Source of the DNA: Dechloromonas sp. A34
GTDB lineage: Bacteria > Pseudomonadota > Gammaproteobacteria > Burkholderiales > Rhodocyclaceae
Assembly (NCBI RefSeq): GCF_026261605.1
Contig: NZ_CP102486.1
Span: 2,604,001 to 2,668,000 of the forward strand
Reading direction: 5' to 3'
Length of the DNA stretch: 64,000 nucleotides
Part shown: positions 45,683-55,610 of the stretch, piece by piece
Position numbering within the stretch: the stretch's first letter is position 1
How the letters are laid out: each line of letters begins with the position of its first letter
Made by a program: the position numbers and the translations under genes
The notes under the pieces: model-generated
Told to the model about the DNA's origin: nothing
Seen by the model: the letters and a program-made list of their open reading frames with translations, nothing else
The model's database searches: none

Positions 45683-48427
45683 ATGAATAGTCCCACCGGC
45701 GGCAACAGCCGTCGCAGATTCCTGCAGATGTCGGGTTCGGCACTGGCCGGCCTTGCCATGCCCTCCAGTGTGTGGGCCTTTTCGAAGATTGTGCCCGTCG
45801 ATGATCCGCTCAAATCCTATCCCTACCGCGCTTGGGAAGACCTCTATCGCAAGGAATGGACCTGGGATTCGACTGGCTTCATCACCCACTCCAACGGCTG
45901 CGTCGCCGGTTGTGCCTGGAAAGTGTTCGTCAAGAACGGCGTGCCCATGCGCGAAGAGCAGGTCAGTGAGTATCCGCAACTGCCGGGGGTTCCCGACATG
46001 AACCCACGCGGCTGCCAGAAGGGGGCGGTGTATTGCTCCTGGTCGAAACAGCCTGATTTCCTCAAGTACCCCCTGAAGCGTGTCGGCGAGCGCGGCGAGC
46101 GCAAGTGGAAGCGCATCTCCTGGGACGAGGCCTTCACCGAGATCGCCGACAAGATCATCGACACCACCGTGACGCGCGGGCCGGGCAACGTCTGCATGCC
46201 CAAGCGGCCGTTCGCGGTCATCACCAGCACCGGCTACTCGCGGCTGGCCAACCTGATCGGCGCCATCAAGCCCGACGTCTCCTCGATGACCGGCGACCTC
46301 TATCCGGGCATCCAGACCGTGCGCATGCCGGCCCGCACCGTATCCACCTTCGACGACTGGTTCACCTCCGACCTGATCCTGATGTGGCACAAGAACCCCA
46401 TTGTGACGCGGATTCCCGATGCTCACTTCCTGACGGAAGCGCGCTACAACGGCGCGCGGCTGGTCAACATCTCGCCCGACTACAACCCCTCCTCAGTCCA
46501 CGCCGACCTGCACATACCGGTCACGACGGGTACCGACTCGCATCTCGCCTCGGCCATCGTCAACGTGCTGATCGCCGACAAAAAATACAAGGCCGATTAC
46601 CTCAAGGAGCAGACCGACCTGCCTTTCCTGGTCCGCACCGACAATGGCAAGTTCCTGCGCGAAAAGGATTTCAAGGCGGACGGCAGCGACGAGGTGTTCT
46701 ACATCTGGGATACCAAGAGCGGCAAGGCAGTACTCGCTCCCGGCAGCATGGGCAGCAAGAACAAGACCCTCAAGCTTGGCGCCGTGGAGCCAGCGCTGGA
46801 AGGCACCTTCAAGGCCGACGGCATCGAGGTGACGACGGTGTTCGAGCGCCTGAAGGCCGAGATCGCCCCGTACACTCCGGAGGCCACCCACAAGACCACC
46901 GGCATCCACCCTTCGGTGGTGCGCCAGCTGGCCGGCTGGATCGGCGACTGCAAGGCGCTGCGCATCCTCGATGGCTACAACAACCAGAAGCACTTCGACG
47001 GCTTCCAGTGCGGCCGCCTGAAGATCCTGATCCTTACGCTGATCGGCCACCACGGCACCACCGGCTCGATCGACACCACCTACGAGGGCTGGAACCTGGA
47101 AGGCAACAAAGAACTCGGTACAGTGAAGGGCCGCCCCGGGCGTAGTGTTTCCATGGTGCTGGCGCAGTGGGTGTGGGGCGAGCAGTACCGGCGCTCCAAG
47201 GCCTACTTCGACGACACGGAACTGCGCGAACAGATCGGTTTCGGTATCGACGAGATGGAAGCCCTGCGCAAGGAGTCGGAAGCCAAGGGCTGGATGCCCA
47301 ACTGGCAGTCGATCAAGGATCCGCTGGTCTACATCAATGCCGGCATCAACACTTTCGCCACCTCCACCGGTTATCAGCATCTGCGGGAGAACTTCCTCAA
47401 GCGTTGCGAACTGTATGTGGTGGTCGACTTCCGCCTCAATTCCGGCGCCATGTATGCCGACATCGTGCTGCCGGCGGCGACCAACCTGGAAAAGCTGGAC
47501 ATCCGCGAGACCTCGTCGACCCGCTTCATCCATGCCTTCGGCCAGCCGATCAAGCCGATGTACGAGCGCAAGACCGACTGGCAGATCAGCGTCGGCCTGG
47601 CGAAGAAGATCCAGGAGCGGGCCAAAGCGCGCGGCATCGCCCGCGTCGAGGACCCGGAGATTAAGAGTTTCATCGACTTCGACAAGGTCTACGACGAGTT
47701 CACCATGAACGGCGCCGTCGAGAAGGACGAGGATGCCCTGCGCTTCGTCATGGAGAAATCCAAGGCCCTTGGCCCCGGTTCCTATGAAGAGATGATGAAG
47801 CGCGGCTTCGTCGGCGTCGGCCCGTCGGCCGGCAAGACGTCCCCTGTGCCCAAGGACAAGCCTTACCGGCCGTTCATGGTGAATGTGTCCGAGAAGGTGC
47901 CCTACAAGACCCTGACCGGCCGCCTGCAGTTCTACATCGACCACGACTGGTTTCAGCGCTTCGGCGCGACGGTGCCTAAGCCCCAGTACGGCGGCGGCGT
48001 GCTCGGGCCGAAGAAGTACCCCTTCGTCTATAACACGCCGCATACCCGCTGGGGCGTCCATTCCTTTGCCCGTACCGACCAGTGGATGATGCGCCACCAG
48101 CGCGGCGAGCCCGACGTGCGCCTCAATCCGGTGGCGATGGCCAGGAAGGGCATCAAGGATGGCGACCAGGTGCGGATCTTCAATTCCTCGGGCGAATTCT
48201 TCGCCATGGCCAAGGCCTGGCCGGGGCTACCGGAGAACATGCTGTTCTCCGAGCACGGCTGGGAGCAGTACCTATACAAGAACATGACGCACTACAACGC
48301 GGTGAACGCGGAGTTGATCAATCCGCTGGAACTGGTGGGCGGCTACGGCCACGTCAAGTTCGCGGCCGGCGGTTTCAATCCGAACCGCATCTTCCACGAA
48401 ACGACGGTCGACGTCGAAAAAGCCTGA
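45683..48427 (+). CDS. serA: Selenate/chlorate reductase-type molybdoenzyme, alpha subunit
   Basis: A 914-residue type II DMSO-reductase-family enzyme exported by TAT ([10 protein letters not shown]). The first Fe-S site is H69, C73, C77 and C111 (HSNGCVAGC), typical of type II enzymes, and Asp205 (GDLYPG) is the likely Mo ligand. Length and sequence ([32 protein letters not shown]) place it with selenate reductase SerA and chlorate reductase ClrA. The A-B-D-C gene order is the same. No chlorite dismutase is present, which favours selenate, but the sequence alone does not settle this. Reduction takes place in the periplasm. AGAGGAG precedes the ATG. Confidence 0.88.
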   Translation: MNSPTGGNSRRRFLQMSGSALAGLAMPSSVWAFSKIVPVDDPLKSYPYRAWEDLYRKEWTWDSTGFITHSNGCVAGCAWKVFVKNGVPMREEQVSEYPQLPGVPDMNPRGCQKGAVYCSWSKQPDFLKYPLKRVGERGERKWKRISWDEAFTEIADKIIDTTVTRGPGNVCMPKRPFAVITSTGYSRLANLIGAIKPDVSSMTGDLYPGIQTVRMPARTVSTFDDWFTSDLILMWHKNPIVTRIPDAHFLTEARYNGARLVNISPDYNPSSVHADLHIPVTTGTDSHLASAIVNVLIADKKYKADYLKEQTDLPFLVRTDNGKFLREKDFKADGSDEVFYIWDTKSGKAVLAPGSMGSKNKTLKLGAVEPALEGTFKADGIEVTTVFERLKAEIAPYTPEATHKTTGIHPSVVRQLAGWIGDCKALRILDGYNNQKHFDGFQCGRLKILILTLIGHHGTTGSIDTTYEGWNLEGNKELGTVKGRPGRSVSMVLAQWVWGEQYRRSKAYFDDTELREQIGFGIDEMEALRKESEAKGWMPNWQSIKDPLVYINAGINTFATSTGYQHLRENFLKRCELYVVVDFRLNSGAMYADIVLPAATNLEKLDIRETSSTRFIHAFGQPIKPMYERKTDWQISVGLAKKIQERAKARGIARVEDPEIKSFIDFDKVYDEFTMNGAVEKDEDALRFVMEKSKALGPGSYEEMMKRGFVGVGPSAGKTSPVPKDKPYRPFMVNVSEKVPYKTLTGRLQFYIDHDWFQRFGATVPKPQYGGGVLGPKKYPFVYNTPHTRWGVHSFARTDQWMMRHQRGEPDVRLNPVAMARKGIKDGDQVRIFNSSGEFFAMAKAWPGLPENMLFSEHGWEQYLYKNMTHYNAVNAELINPLELVGGYGHVKFAAGGFNPNRIFHETTVDVEKA

Positions 48428-48438
48428 GGAAATAGATC

Positions 48439-49422
48439 ATGAGCAAGAGACAGTTGGCCTACGTATTCGATTTGAACAAGTGCATCGGTTGCCACACCTG
48501 CACGATGGCCTGCAAGCAGTTGTGGACCAATCGCGACGGGCGCGAGTACATGTACTGGAACAACGTCGAGACCCGTCCCGGCAAGGGCTACCCGAAGAAC
48601 TGGGAGCAGAAGGGCGGCGGCTTCGACAAGGATGGCAACATCAAAACCAACGGCATCATCCCGATCCGGGCCGACTACGGCGGCACCTGGAACTACAACC
48701 TTCTGGAAACGCTGGTGGAAGGCAAGAGCAACCAGGTGGTACCCGACGAGAAGCCGACTTGGGGTCCGAACTGGGACGAGGACGAGGGCAAGGGCGAATT
48801 CCCGAACAACCACTACTTCTATCTGCCGCGCATCTGCAACCATTGCTCCAATCCGGCGTGCCTGGCGGCGTGCCCGACCAAAGCGATCTACAAGCGCGAG
48901 GAGGACGGGCTGGTGGTGGTCGACCAGGAGCGCTGCCGCGGCTACCGCTACTGCGTCAAGGCCTGCCCCTACGGCAAGATCTACTTCAACATGCAGAGCG
49001 GCAAGTCGGAGAAGTGCATTGGCTGCTATCCGCGGGTCGAAAAGGGCGAGGCGCCCGCCTGCGTCAAGCAGTGCTCGGGCCGCATCCGCTTCTGGGGCTA
49101 TCGCGACGACAAGGACGGACCGATCTACAAGCTGGTCGACCAGTGGAAAATCGCCCTGCCGCTGCACGCCGAGCATGGCACCCAGCCCAACGTCTTCTAC
49201 GTGCCGCCGATGAACGTCACGCCGCCGCCCTTCGAGGAGGACGGTCGCCTCGGCGACAAGCCGCGCATTCCGATCGAGGATCTGGAAGCGCTGTTCGGAC
49301 CGGGGGTCAAGCAGGCCCTGGCAACGCTCGGGGGGGAGATGGCCAAGCGCCGCCAGGCGCAGGCCTCGGAACTCACCGACATCCTCATCGGCTACACCAA
49401 CAAGGATAGGTACGGCATATGA
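48439..49422 (+). CDS. serB: Selenate/chlorate reductase-type beta subunit (Fe-S)
   Basis: A 327-residue Fe-S subunit, the same length as SerB. Cys groups are CIGCHTCTMACKQLW, CNHCSNPACLAACPTKAIY, CRGYRYCVKACPYGK and CIGCYPRVEKGEAPACVKQC; Tyr in CRGY replaces one Cys, fitting one [3Fe-4S] among [4Fe-4S] clusters. It carries electrons from the haem b subunit to the alpha subunit and travels with the latter through TAT. It starts 11 bp after serA. Confidence 0.92.
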   Translation: MSKRQLAYVFDLNKCIGCHTCTMACKQLWTNRDGREYMYWNNVETRPGKGYPKNWEQKGGGFDKDGNIKTNGIIPIRADYGGTWNYNLLETLVEGKSNQVVPDEKPTWGPNWDEDEGKGEFPNNHYFYLPRICNHCSNPACLAACPTKAIYKREEDGLVVVDQERCRGYRYCVKACPYGKIYFNMQSGKSEKCIGCYPRVEKGEAPACVKQCSGRIRFWGYRDDKDGPIYKLVDQWKIALPLHAEHGTQPNVFYVPPMNVTPPPFEEDGRLGDKPRIPIEDLEALFGPGVKQALATLGGEMAKRRQAQASELTDILIGYTNKDRYGI

Positions 49423-50006
49423 ACGCGACGATCAACACTGCCGAAGCCCTGGCCGGCGGCTATCTGGCGATGGCCCAGGTGTTCTCCTATCCCAGCCCGG
49501 AAGTCTGGCAACGCTTGTCCGAATCCGGACTGGTGGATCCTGATCTGAGCCGGGAGACGCTGGAGGCGGAGTACTTGGCCGCTTTCGAGGTGGGGAGCAA
49601 CGGCAAGCCGGTGGCCCTGTTCGAAGGCATTAACCGGCCCGAGTGCGGGCGTGACGGCATCCTGCAGGAACTGTTGCGCTTCTATGAATACTTCGATGTC
49701 CTGCTCAACGAGAATGACCGGGACTATCCCGATCATCTGGTGACCGAACTTGAATTCGTCGCCTGGCTCTGCCAGCAGGAGCACGCCGCCGAAGGCAAGG
49801 GGGGCGATGCCGCCCCTTTCCGCCGCGCCACACGGGATTTCCTCGACCGCCACCTGGTGGTTTGGTTGCCCGAATTTCAGCGCAAGCTCGAAGGAACGGG
49901 CACGGCCTACAGCGAGTATGGCGCCGCCCTGGCCGATCTGGTGCGCCAGCACCGGAGCCAGCTCAACGAAGAAGCGAATCGATTGGAGGCATCACATGAA
50001 AGCTAA
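49419..50006 (+). CDS. serD: TorD-type chaperone of the reductase
   Basis: A 195-residue helical protein (ALAGGYLAMAQVFSYPSPEVWQRL, EYLAAFEVG, YPDHLVTELEFVAWLCQQE) of the TorD/SerD/ClrD group, needed for cofactor loading of the alpha subunit. The ATG overlaps the serB stop (ATGA). It is distinct in sequence from the chaperone at 34496. Confidence 0.9.
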   Translation: MNATINTAEALAGGYLAMAQVFSYPSPEVWQRLSESGLVDPDLSRETLEAEYLAAFEVGSNGKPVALFEGINRPECGRDGILQELLRFYEYFDVLLNENDRDYPDHLVTELEFVAWLCQQEHAAEGKGGDAAPFRRATRDFLDRHLVVWLPEFQRKLEGTGTAYSEYGAALADLVRQHRSQLNEEANRLEASHES

Positions 50007-50705
50007 CGGAATGGCGAAGAAACTCTCGTTGGCGGCTCTGTGTTCAGTCGCCGCCCTGAGCGCACCCACCGTCGCCGCCCGGCGGCTAGCAAGACCCTGC
50101 AGGTATTCACGGCAGCGGCCGGGGTGGACGCCCGATCAACTGATGCCGCCATCTGGGAAAAGGCGCCGGTCGCCCAGGTGGCGTTGCAGACGGCCTTCCC
50201 CGGGCACCCCTCGATCGTCGGCACGGCGCTGAACGAACAGCTAACGGCCCAGGCGGTGCGGGCCGGGAACGTGCTGTATGTGCGACTGCGCTGGAACGAC
50301 AAGACGGCCAACACCAAGGTCAGCGATAACAACCGCTTCGTCGATGGGGTCGCGGTGCAGTTTCCGGTTAATGGCAAGGCGTCCACCGTTCCTTTCATGG
50401 GTGACCCGAAGGCTCCGGTGAATGTCTGGCACTGGCGCGCCGACGGTCGCACGGAGAGCCTGGTGGCGCACGGCTTCGGTAGCGCGACGCGACTGCCCTT
50501 CGACGGCCTGAAGAGCGCGGCGGCACGCACCGATAGCGGATGGGCAGTGGTTCTCACCCGCACCTTGAAGGTCAAGGCCGACGAGGGCGCCAGCCTGCTC
50601 GGCAAGGGCAGCGTGCCGATCGCATTCGCCGCGTGGGATGGCGACAACCAGGAACGGGACGGCTTCAAGGCGGTGACCATGGAGTGGTGGCAACTGCGCT
50701 TCTGA
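49996..50705 (+). CDS. serC: Haem b gamma subunit, one-base frameshift after the signal peptide
   Basis: The ATG at 49996 gives a signal peptide ([19 protein letters not shown]). The mature chain continues one frame over from about 50085: [65 protein letters not shown] and [27 protein letters not shown], read in parts. This is the SerC/ClrC/EbdC-type haem b domain. One missing base in a GC run explains the break. The gamma subunit takes electrons from cytochrome c in the periplasm. Confidence 0.85.
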
Positions 50706-50761
50706 CCGTTGCCGCCGGCCGTCTCGAGCGTTGTTAACGGCGGCGGATGTGTGATGAAACG

Positions 50762-50792
50762 AACCGGAGGCGCAAGCTTCCGGTTAAATTTT
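50762..50792 (+). terminator. Hairpin terminator after the reductase operon
   Basis: AACCGGAGGC and GCTTCCGGTT pair over 10 bp (one G-T) around a GCAA tetraloop, followed by AAATTTT. It ends the SerABDC-type operon. Confidence 0.6.
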
Positions 50793-50801
50793 CGGAAAGT
50801 A

Positions 50802-50838
50802 TTGACATCATTCCAACGAACGTTAGACTGATGGAATG
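50802..50838 (+). promoter_or_regulatory. Promoter with ArsR-type operator of the DsrE/SQR-like genes
   Basis: TTGACA at 50802 and TAGACT at 50824 with a 16-bp spacer. Across them lies CATTCCAA-N14-ATGGAATG (50809-50838). The same 30-bp layout occurs at 57382 before the ArsR-rhodanese gene, so that regulator probably represses both. Confidence 0.65.
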
Positions 50839-50935
50839 CGGTCGGGGTAGCCGGATCTGAAAACAGGCCGGAGTTGGCTCGACTTTCAGGTTGGTTCCTG
50901 ATCGATTGTTTCCCAGTTCATTTCGGAGGCTCACC

Positions 50936-51283
50936 ATGAAAATCCTGTTCATCCTTAACGATCCTCCCTACGGCAGCGAGCGCAGCTACAACGCGCTGCG
51001 CCTCGCCCGCGCGCTCGCCAAGCAGGCGGGGCAGGAAGTCAGCGTCTTCCTGATGGGCGATGCCGTCGCCTGCGCCAAGGCCGGCCAGCAGGTGCCCGAC
51101 GGTTATTACAATGCCGGCGACATGGTGCGTATGGTCGCCGCCAACGGCAACGTGGGCCTCTGCGGCACCTGCATGACGGCCCGCGGCATCGGCGATGCCG
51201 AGGTGGTCGAGGGCGCGCGGCGCAGCACCTTGAACGAGTTGGCCGAGTGGACGGCGGCCGCCGACAAGACTCTGGTTTTCTGA
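50936..51283 (+). CDS. DsrE-family sulfur-carrier protein
   Basis: A 115-residue DsrE/DsrF-like protein (ILFILNDPPYGSERSYNALRLARAL, VFLMGDAVACAKAGQQVPDGYYN, GLCGTCMTARGI), read in parts. The Cys in DAVACAKAG and the pair CGTC are probable persulfide sites. GGAGG precedes the ATG. The paralogue at 58573 is nearly the same length. It is the first gene after the ArsR-type operator and is followed by an SQR-like gene, fitting sulfur or selenium trafficking. Confidence 0.9.
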   Translation: MKILFILNDPPYGSERSYNALRLARALAKQAGQEVSVFLMGDAVACAKAGQQVPDGYYNAGDMVRMVAANGNVGLCGTCMTARGIGDAEVVEGARRSTLNELAEWTAAADKTLVF

Positions 51284-51293
51284 GGAGGCCGCC

Positions 51294-52445
51294 ATGGCGC
51301 GCACCGTTCTCGTTCTTGGCGCTGGACTGGGTGGGCTGGTTGCCGCCGAGGAACTCCGTCGCCTTCTCCCCGCCAGCCACCGGGTGGTGGTCGTCGAGCG
51401 CAACGGCGCACACTTTTTCCCGCCGTCGCTGCTTTGGTTGATGGTTGGCGAGCGTCGCCCAGCGGACATCACCCGTTCCTACGGGCGCCTGGATCGCCGT
51501 GGCATCGAGTTCTGGCAAGGGGAGGTCACCAAGATCGATCCGGCCGGGCGCAGTGCCGAGATCGATGGCCGAGCCATCGCCGCCGACGCGCTGATCGTCG
51601 CCCTGGGAGCCGACTATGCCGACGCGGCAATCCCGGGCCTGACCGAGGCCGGCTTATCCCTCTACACCCTGGACGGCGCTGAGGCGATCCGCCAGGCACT
51701 GGCGACATTCAAGGGCGGACGCATCGTCATCCTCACCGCCGCCCCCGCCTACAAATGCCCGGCAGCCCCCTACGAGGCGGCCCTGCTGGTGGATGCCAGT
51801 CTGCGCAAGGCGGGCCGGCGGAGTGCCGCCCGCATCGATTTTTTTGCCGCCGAAGCCGCTCCGATGGTGGTGGCCGGGCCGCAGATCGGCGGTGCCGTGC
51901 GCGGCATGCTGGAAGGGCGGGGAATCGGTTATTTCCCCGAACACCAGGTCAGCACGGTGGACGTGGCGGCCCGCAAGCTCGTTTTCGCCAACGGGGCCGA
52001 GGCCGAATTCGATCTCCTGCTCTACGTGCCGCCGCATCGCGCCCCGGCCGTGGTGCGCGAAGCTGGGCTGTGCAACGAAAGTGGCTGGGTGCCGGTGGAT
52101 CGCCATACCCTGCAAACGCGCTTCGAGGGTATTTATGCCATCGGCGATGTCACCACCATTCCCCTGGCCATGGGCCGTCCTTTGCCGAAAGCCGGGGTTT
52201 TCGCCCATGGCCAGGCGGAAGTGGTGGCCCACAACATCGCCCAGGGTTGGACCGGCCAGGGCGACACGCGGCAATTTGAGGGGGAAGGCATGTGTTTCAT
52301 CGAAACCGGCAATCATCGCGCCGGCATGGGGAGGGGCAACTTCTATGCCGAGCCGACACCGCAAGTAAAAATGCACGCGCCCGGCCTGCTCTGGCACGCC
52401 GGCAAGCTCGTCTACGAAAAATACTGGCTGTGGCGCCGGTTCTGA
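51294..52445 (+). CDS. Sulfide:quinone oxidoreductase-like flavoprotein
   Basis: A 383-residue FAD protein of the SQR/FCSD family. FAD binding is VLVLGAGLGGLVAAEELRR; a second site is GRIVILTAAPAYKCPAAPYE, whose Cys matches a conserved SQR Cys; AIGDVTTIPL is the C-terminal FAD motif. Another Cys occurs in GLCNESG. The ending WHAGKLVYEKYWLWRRF is like SQR. It may oxidise sulfide or selenide or handle a persulfide; the pattern of catalytic Cys is not complete enough to be certain. It starts 10 bp after the DsrE gene. Confidence 0.85.
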   Translation: MARTVLVLGAGLGGLVAAEELRRLLPASHRVVVVERNGAHFFPPSLLWLMVGERRPADITRSYGRLDRRGIEFWQGEVTKIDPAGRSAEIDGRAIAADALIVALGADYADAAIPGLTEAGLSLYTLDGAEAIRQALATFKGGRIVILTAAPAYKCPAAPYEAALLVDASLRKAGRRSAARIDFFAAEAAPMVVAGPQIGGAVRGMLEGRGIGYFPEHQVSTVDVAARKLVFANGAEAEFDLLLYVPPHRAPAVVREAGLCNESGWVPVDRHTLQTRFEGIYAIGDVTTIPLAMGRPLPKAGVFAHGQAEVVAHNIAQGWTGQGDTRQFEGEGMCFIETGNHRAGMGRGNFYAEPTPQVKMHAPGLLWHAGKLVYEKYWLWRRF

Positions 52446-52481
52446 CCGATTGAAGAAAGCATCCATGCAAGCGAGCCCGCC

Positions 52482-54817
52482 ATGACGAAATTCTCCCTGG
52501 TCGAATTTTCCATTCGCCGCCCGAAGTGGGTGCTGCTGCTGGTCGGCCTGCTGACCCTGCTGTTCCTCACCCAGTTGCCGCGCCTGCGCACCGACACCAA
52601 TCCGAAGCACATGCTGCCGGAGACATCCGACGTGCGGGTCTGGAACGACAAAGTCGACAAGACCTTCGCGCTCTACGAAGACACCCTGGTCGTCGGCGTG
52701 CGCAATGAAGCCGGTGTGCTGAACCGGGAGACGCTGGGGCGTATCGCCCGCATCACCGATGCCATCCTCATGCTCGATGGCGTCGCCAGCCGCGACGTCA
52801 ATGGTTTGACCACCATTACTAACGTTACCGCCGAGGCCGGCACGTTGAAAGTAGGGCCCCTGATGCCGGGCGCACCGAAGACGGAAGCCGAGGTGTCGGC
52901 GCTGCGTGTGGCTCTGTTCGGGAATCCGCTGCTGGTGGATCGCGTCATCTCCCGGGACGGCAAGACCACTGCGATTTACGTGCCGCTGGAAAAGGGTGCC
53001 AACGGTGCCGAGATCGCTCAGAAACTCGCTGCCATCGTGGCCGGGGAGCCGGGCCCGAGCGCTATTACATCGCCGGCGATCCGGTCGCCCGCGATACCTT
53101 CGGGGCCGAGATGTTCAAACTGATGGGCATTTTCTCGCCCATCGCCGGCCTGATCATGTTCGCCGCCATCCAGCTGATGTTCCGCAACCTGGCACTGTCC
53201 GTCGCCATGATGGCGGTGGCCATGGCGGCCATCCTCTGGAGCATGGGCCTGCTGATCGGCGCTGGTTTTCCGGTGCATATCATGAGCTCGATGGCGCCGG
53301 TCTTCCTGATGGCTATCGCCACCGACAGCATCCACATATTCAACGAGTTCTACTTTCGCTACCGCGAGCGGCATGACAAGCTGGCGGCGATCCGCGAAAC
53401 CATGCAGGCGGTGAGCCGGCCGGTGCGCTACACGGCCCTCGCCACCACCGCCGGCTTCGCCGTGCTGCTTTTCATGGACATCGTGCCGGTGCAGGTTTTC
53501 GGCGGCCTGATTGCCTTCGGCACGGTGGTGCTGCGCCTGTTCTCCTTCAGCCTGATCCCGGCCATTCTCACCTTCGTCAAGGAAGAAAATATCGTTCGTG
53601 CCGCCGAGCACGAAAGCATCGAACTCGATCGCAGCGCCCGCTTCCTGCGCCGGGTTGGCGCAATCGGCACCGATCACCCGCGGGTGACCGCGCTGGTCGG
53701 TTTTTGCCTGCTGCTGACGGCCCTCGTCGGCACCTCGAAAATCCACGTCAACAACAATATGGTGGCCTGGTTCAAGCAGTCGAGCGAGATTCGCGTGGCT
53801 GACACGGCGATGAATGCGGCGCTGGGCGGCACCTCGCTCGGCTACCTGGTGGTGGAGTCCACGGCGGCGGATTTCATGAAACAGCCCGAGGCCATGCGTT
53901 GGCTGGAGGGTCTGCAGCGCCATCTGGAAACGCTACCCGTGGTGGGCAAGACCTTCTCGGTCGCCGACTACGTGAAGCGCATCAACCGGGTGCTGCACGA
54001 CGATGCATCCTTGTTCGACACCGTGCCGCCGACCCAGGACAGCATCGGCCAGTATCTCTTCCTGTTCAGTATGTCGGCCAAACCCGCGGATCTCGACAAC
54101 GTGGTGGATCCGGCTTTTCAGAAAGCCAATGTCTGGGTGCAATTGAAGACCTGGGATGCCGACGCCATGCGCCAGGTGATCGATGCGGCGGCAGCCTACC
54201 AGCAGGCCTATCCCCTGGCGGCATCGGTCAAGCCGGCCGGTATCGCCTATTTCAACCTGGTCTGGAACGACGAGGTGCTGGGGGACATGGTGCTCGGCCT
54301 GGGTCTGGCGCTGGTGGTGGTCTTCGTCATCCTCGCCCTGGCTTTCCGCTCGGCCCGCTGGGCGCTGGTCGGCTATATCCCGCTGCTGTTTACCATCCTG
54401 CTCATCTACGGCGTGGTCGGCTTCATCGGCAAGGATTTCGACATGCCCTTGTCGGTGCTGAGTTGTCTGTCTCTGGGCATGGCGGTGGACTTTGCCATTC
54501 ATTTCGTCAGCCGCTTCCGCCAGCATCTGGCCGAGACCGGCGGCGATCTGCGCGAGGCCTTGTTGTGGACCGCGGCGCGGCCGGGCAAGGGCATCTTCCG
54601 CAACGCCCTGCTGTTCGCGGCCGCCTTCTCGGTCATGATGTTCGCCCCGCTGACGCCCTATATCGCAGTAGGGGCCTTCATCGTCAGCATGATGCTGCTC
54701 TCGGCCCTGCTCACCGTTCTGTTCCTGCCCGCCTTGATCATGTTGGGGCGTGGCTGGTTGTTCGATCAACCGATGCCGGCCGCGAAACTCGCCCCGGCAC
54801 CTGCGCAAGGAGATTGA
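52482..54817 (+). CDS. MMPL-type RND transporter, one-base frameshift
   Basis: Two frames join near 53055 to give one transporter of about 778 residues: VEFSIRRPKWVLLLVGLLTLLFLTQL, then a periplasmic part, and after the shift RYYIAGDPVARDTFGAEMF and the helix block IAGLIMFAAIQLMFRNLALSVA. The DS/DF relay motifs MAIATDSIHIFNEF and LGMAVDFAIHFVSRF are typical of MMPL/HpnN-like exporters. The shift equals one missing base. It forms a module with the LolA-like protein and the barrel that follow, probably moving a lipid to the outer membrane. Confidence 0.85.
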
Positions 54818-54818
54818 C

Positions 54819-55610
54819 ATGAAACGTTGTTGGCTGTGGCTGATCGTTGGCCTGATGCTGCCCCTGCAGGCCCTGGCCCTGACGGGCGAGGAGGTGATGA
54901 AGAAATCCCAGGCGGCCTTCCTCTACCCGGGCAAGGATTTCAAGGCGCGGGTGGTGATGAAGCTCATCAACCGGGACGGCGCCGAACGAATCCGCGAAAT
55001 GACCATGTTGCGCAAGAACGCGGGCGAAGCCGGCGGCGAGCAGAAGTACTTCATGTATTTCTTCCAGCCAGCCGACGTCAAGGACATGAGCTTCATGATC
55101 TACAAGTACCCGGCCAAGGACGACGACCGCTGGATGTTCATTCCCGCCATCAACATGGTCAAGCGCATCGCCGCCCAGGACAAGCGCTCCAGCTTCGTCG
55201 GCTCGGATTTCACCTACGAGGACGTCTCCGGCCGCGATATCGACGACGATTCGCACGTTATCGAGCGCGAGGAGAAGGTCGGCAGCCGCGACAGCTACGT
55301 GGTGAAGAGCACGCCTAAGGGGACGGATACCGATTTCGGCGCCAAGCTGACGTGGGTGGATAAGGCCACCTTCCTGCCGCTCAAGGAGGACCAGTACGAC
55401 CGCAAAGGTGCCCTCTACAAGCAATTCAACGCCGATGAAGTGGCCGAGGTGAAGGGGGTGCCGACCATCGTCAAGCGCACCATGAAAAACCTGCAGACCG
55501 GCCATCGCAGCGAGGTCGCCTACCTCAAGGCCGACTACGATCTGGGCATCGAGGACAGCCTGTTCTCTGAACGCTTCCTGCGCCAGCCGCCGCGCAAATG
55601 GGTTGACTGA
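54819..55610 (+). CDS. LolA-like outer-membrane lipoprotein-sorting protein
   Basis: A 263-residue exported protein (signal LIVGLMLPLQALAL). The body matches the LolA-like fold family often annotated as outer membrane lipoprotein-sorting protein: EEVMKKSQAAFLYPGKDFKARVVMKL, FFQPADVKDMSFMIYKYP, DDRWMFIPAINMVKRIAAQDK, FVGSDFTYEDVSGRD, read in parts. It lies between the MMPL transporter and a barrel. It would ferry a lipid across the periplasm. Confidence 0.88.
   Translation: MKRCWLWLIVGLMLPLQALALTGEEVMKKSQAAFLYPGKDFKARVVMKLINRDGAERIREMTMLRKNAGEAGGEQKYFMYFFQPADVKDMSFMIYKYPAKDDDRWMFIPAINMVKRIAAQDKRSSFVGSDFTYEDVSGRDIDDDSHVIEREEKVGSRDSYVVKSTPKGTDTDFGAKLTWVDKATFLPLKEDQYDRKGALYKQFNADEVAEVKGVPTIVKRTMKNLQTGHRSEVAYLKADYDLGIEDSLFSERFLRQPPRKWVD

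Noticed and set aside
45683..50705. Perchlorate reductase (PcrABCD)
   Set aside because: The gene order is A-B-D-C with a haem b gamma subunit, as in Ser/Clr/Ddh; Pcr has a cytochrome c as its third gene.
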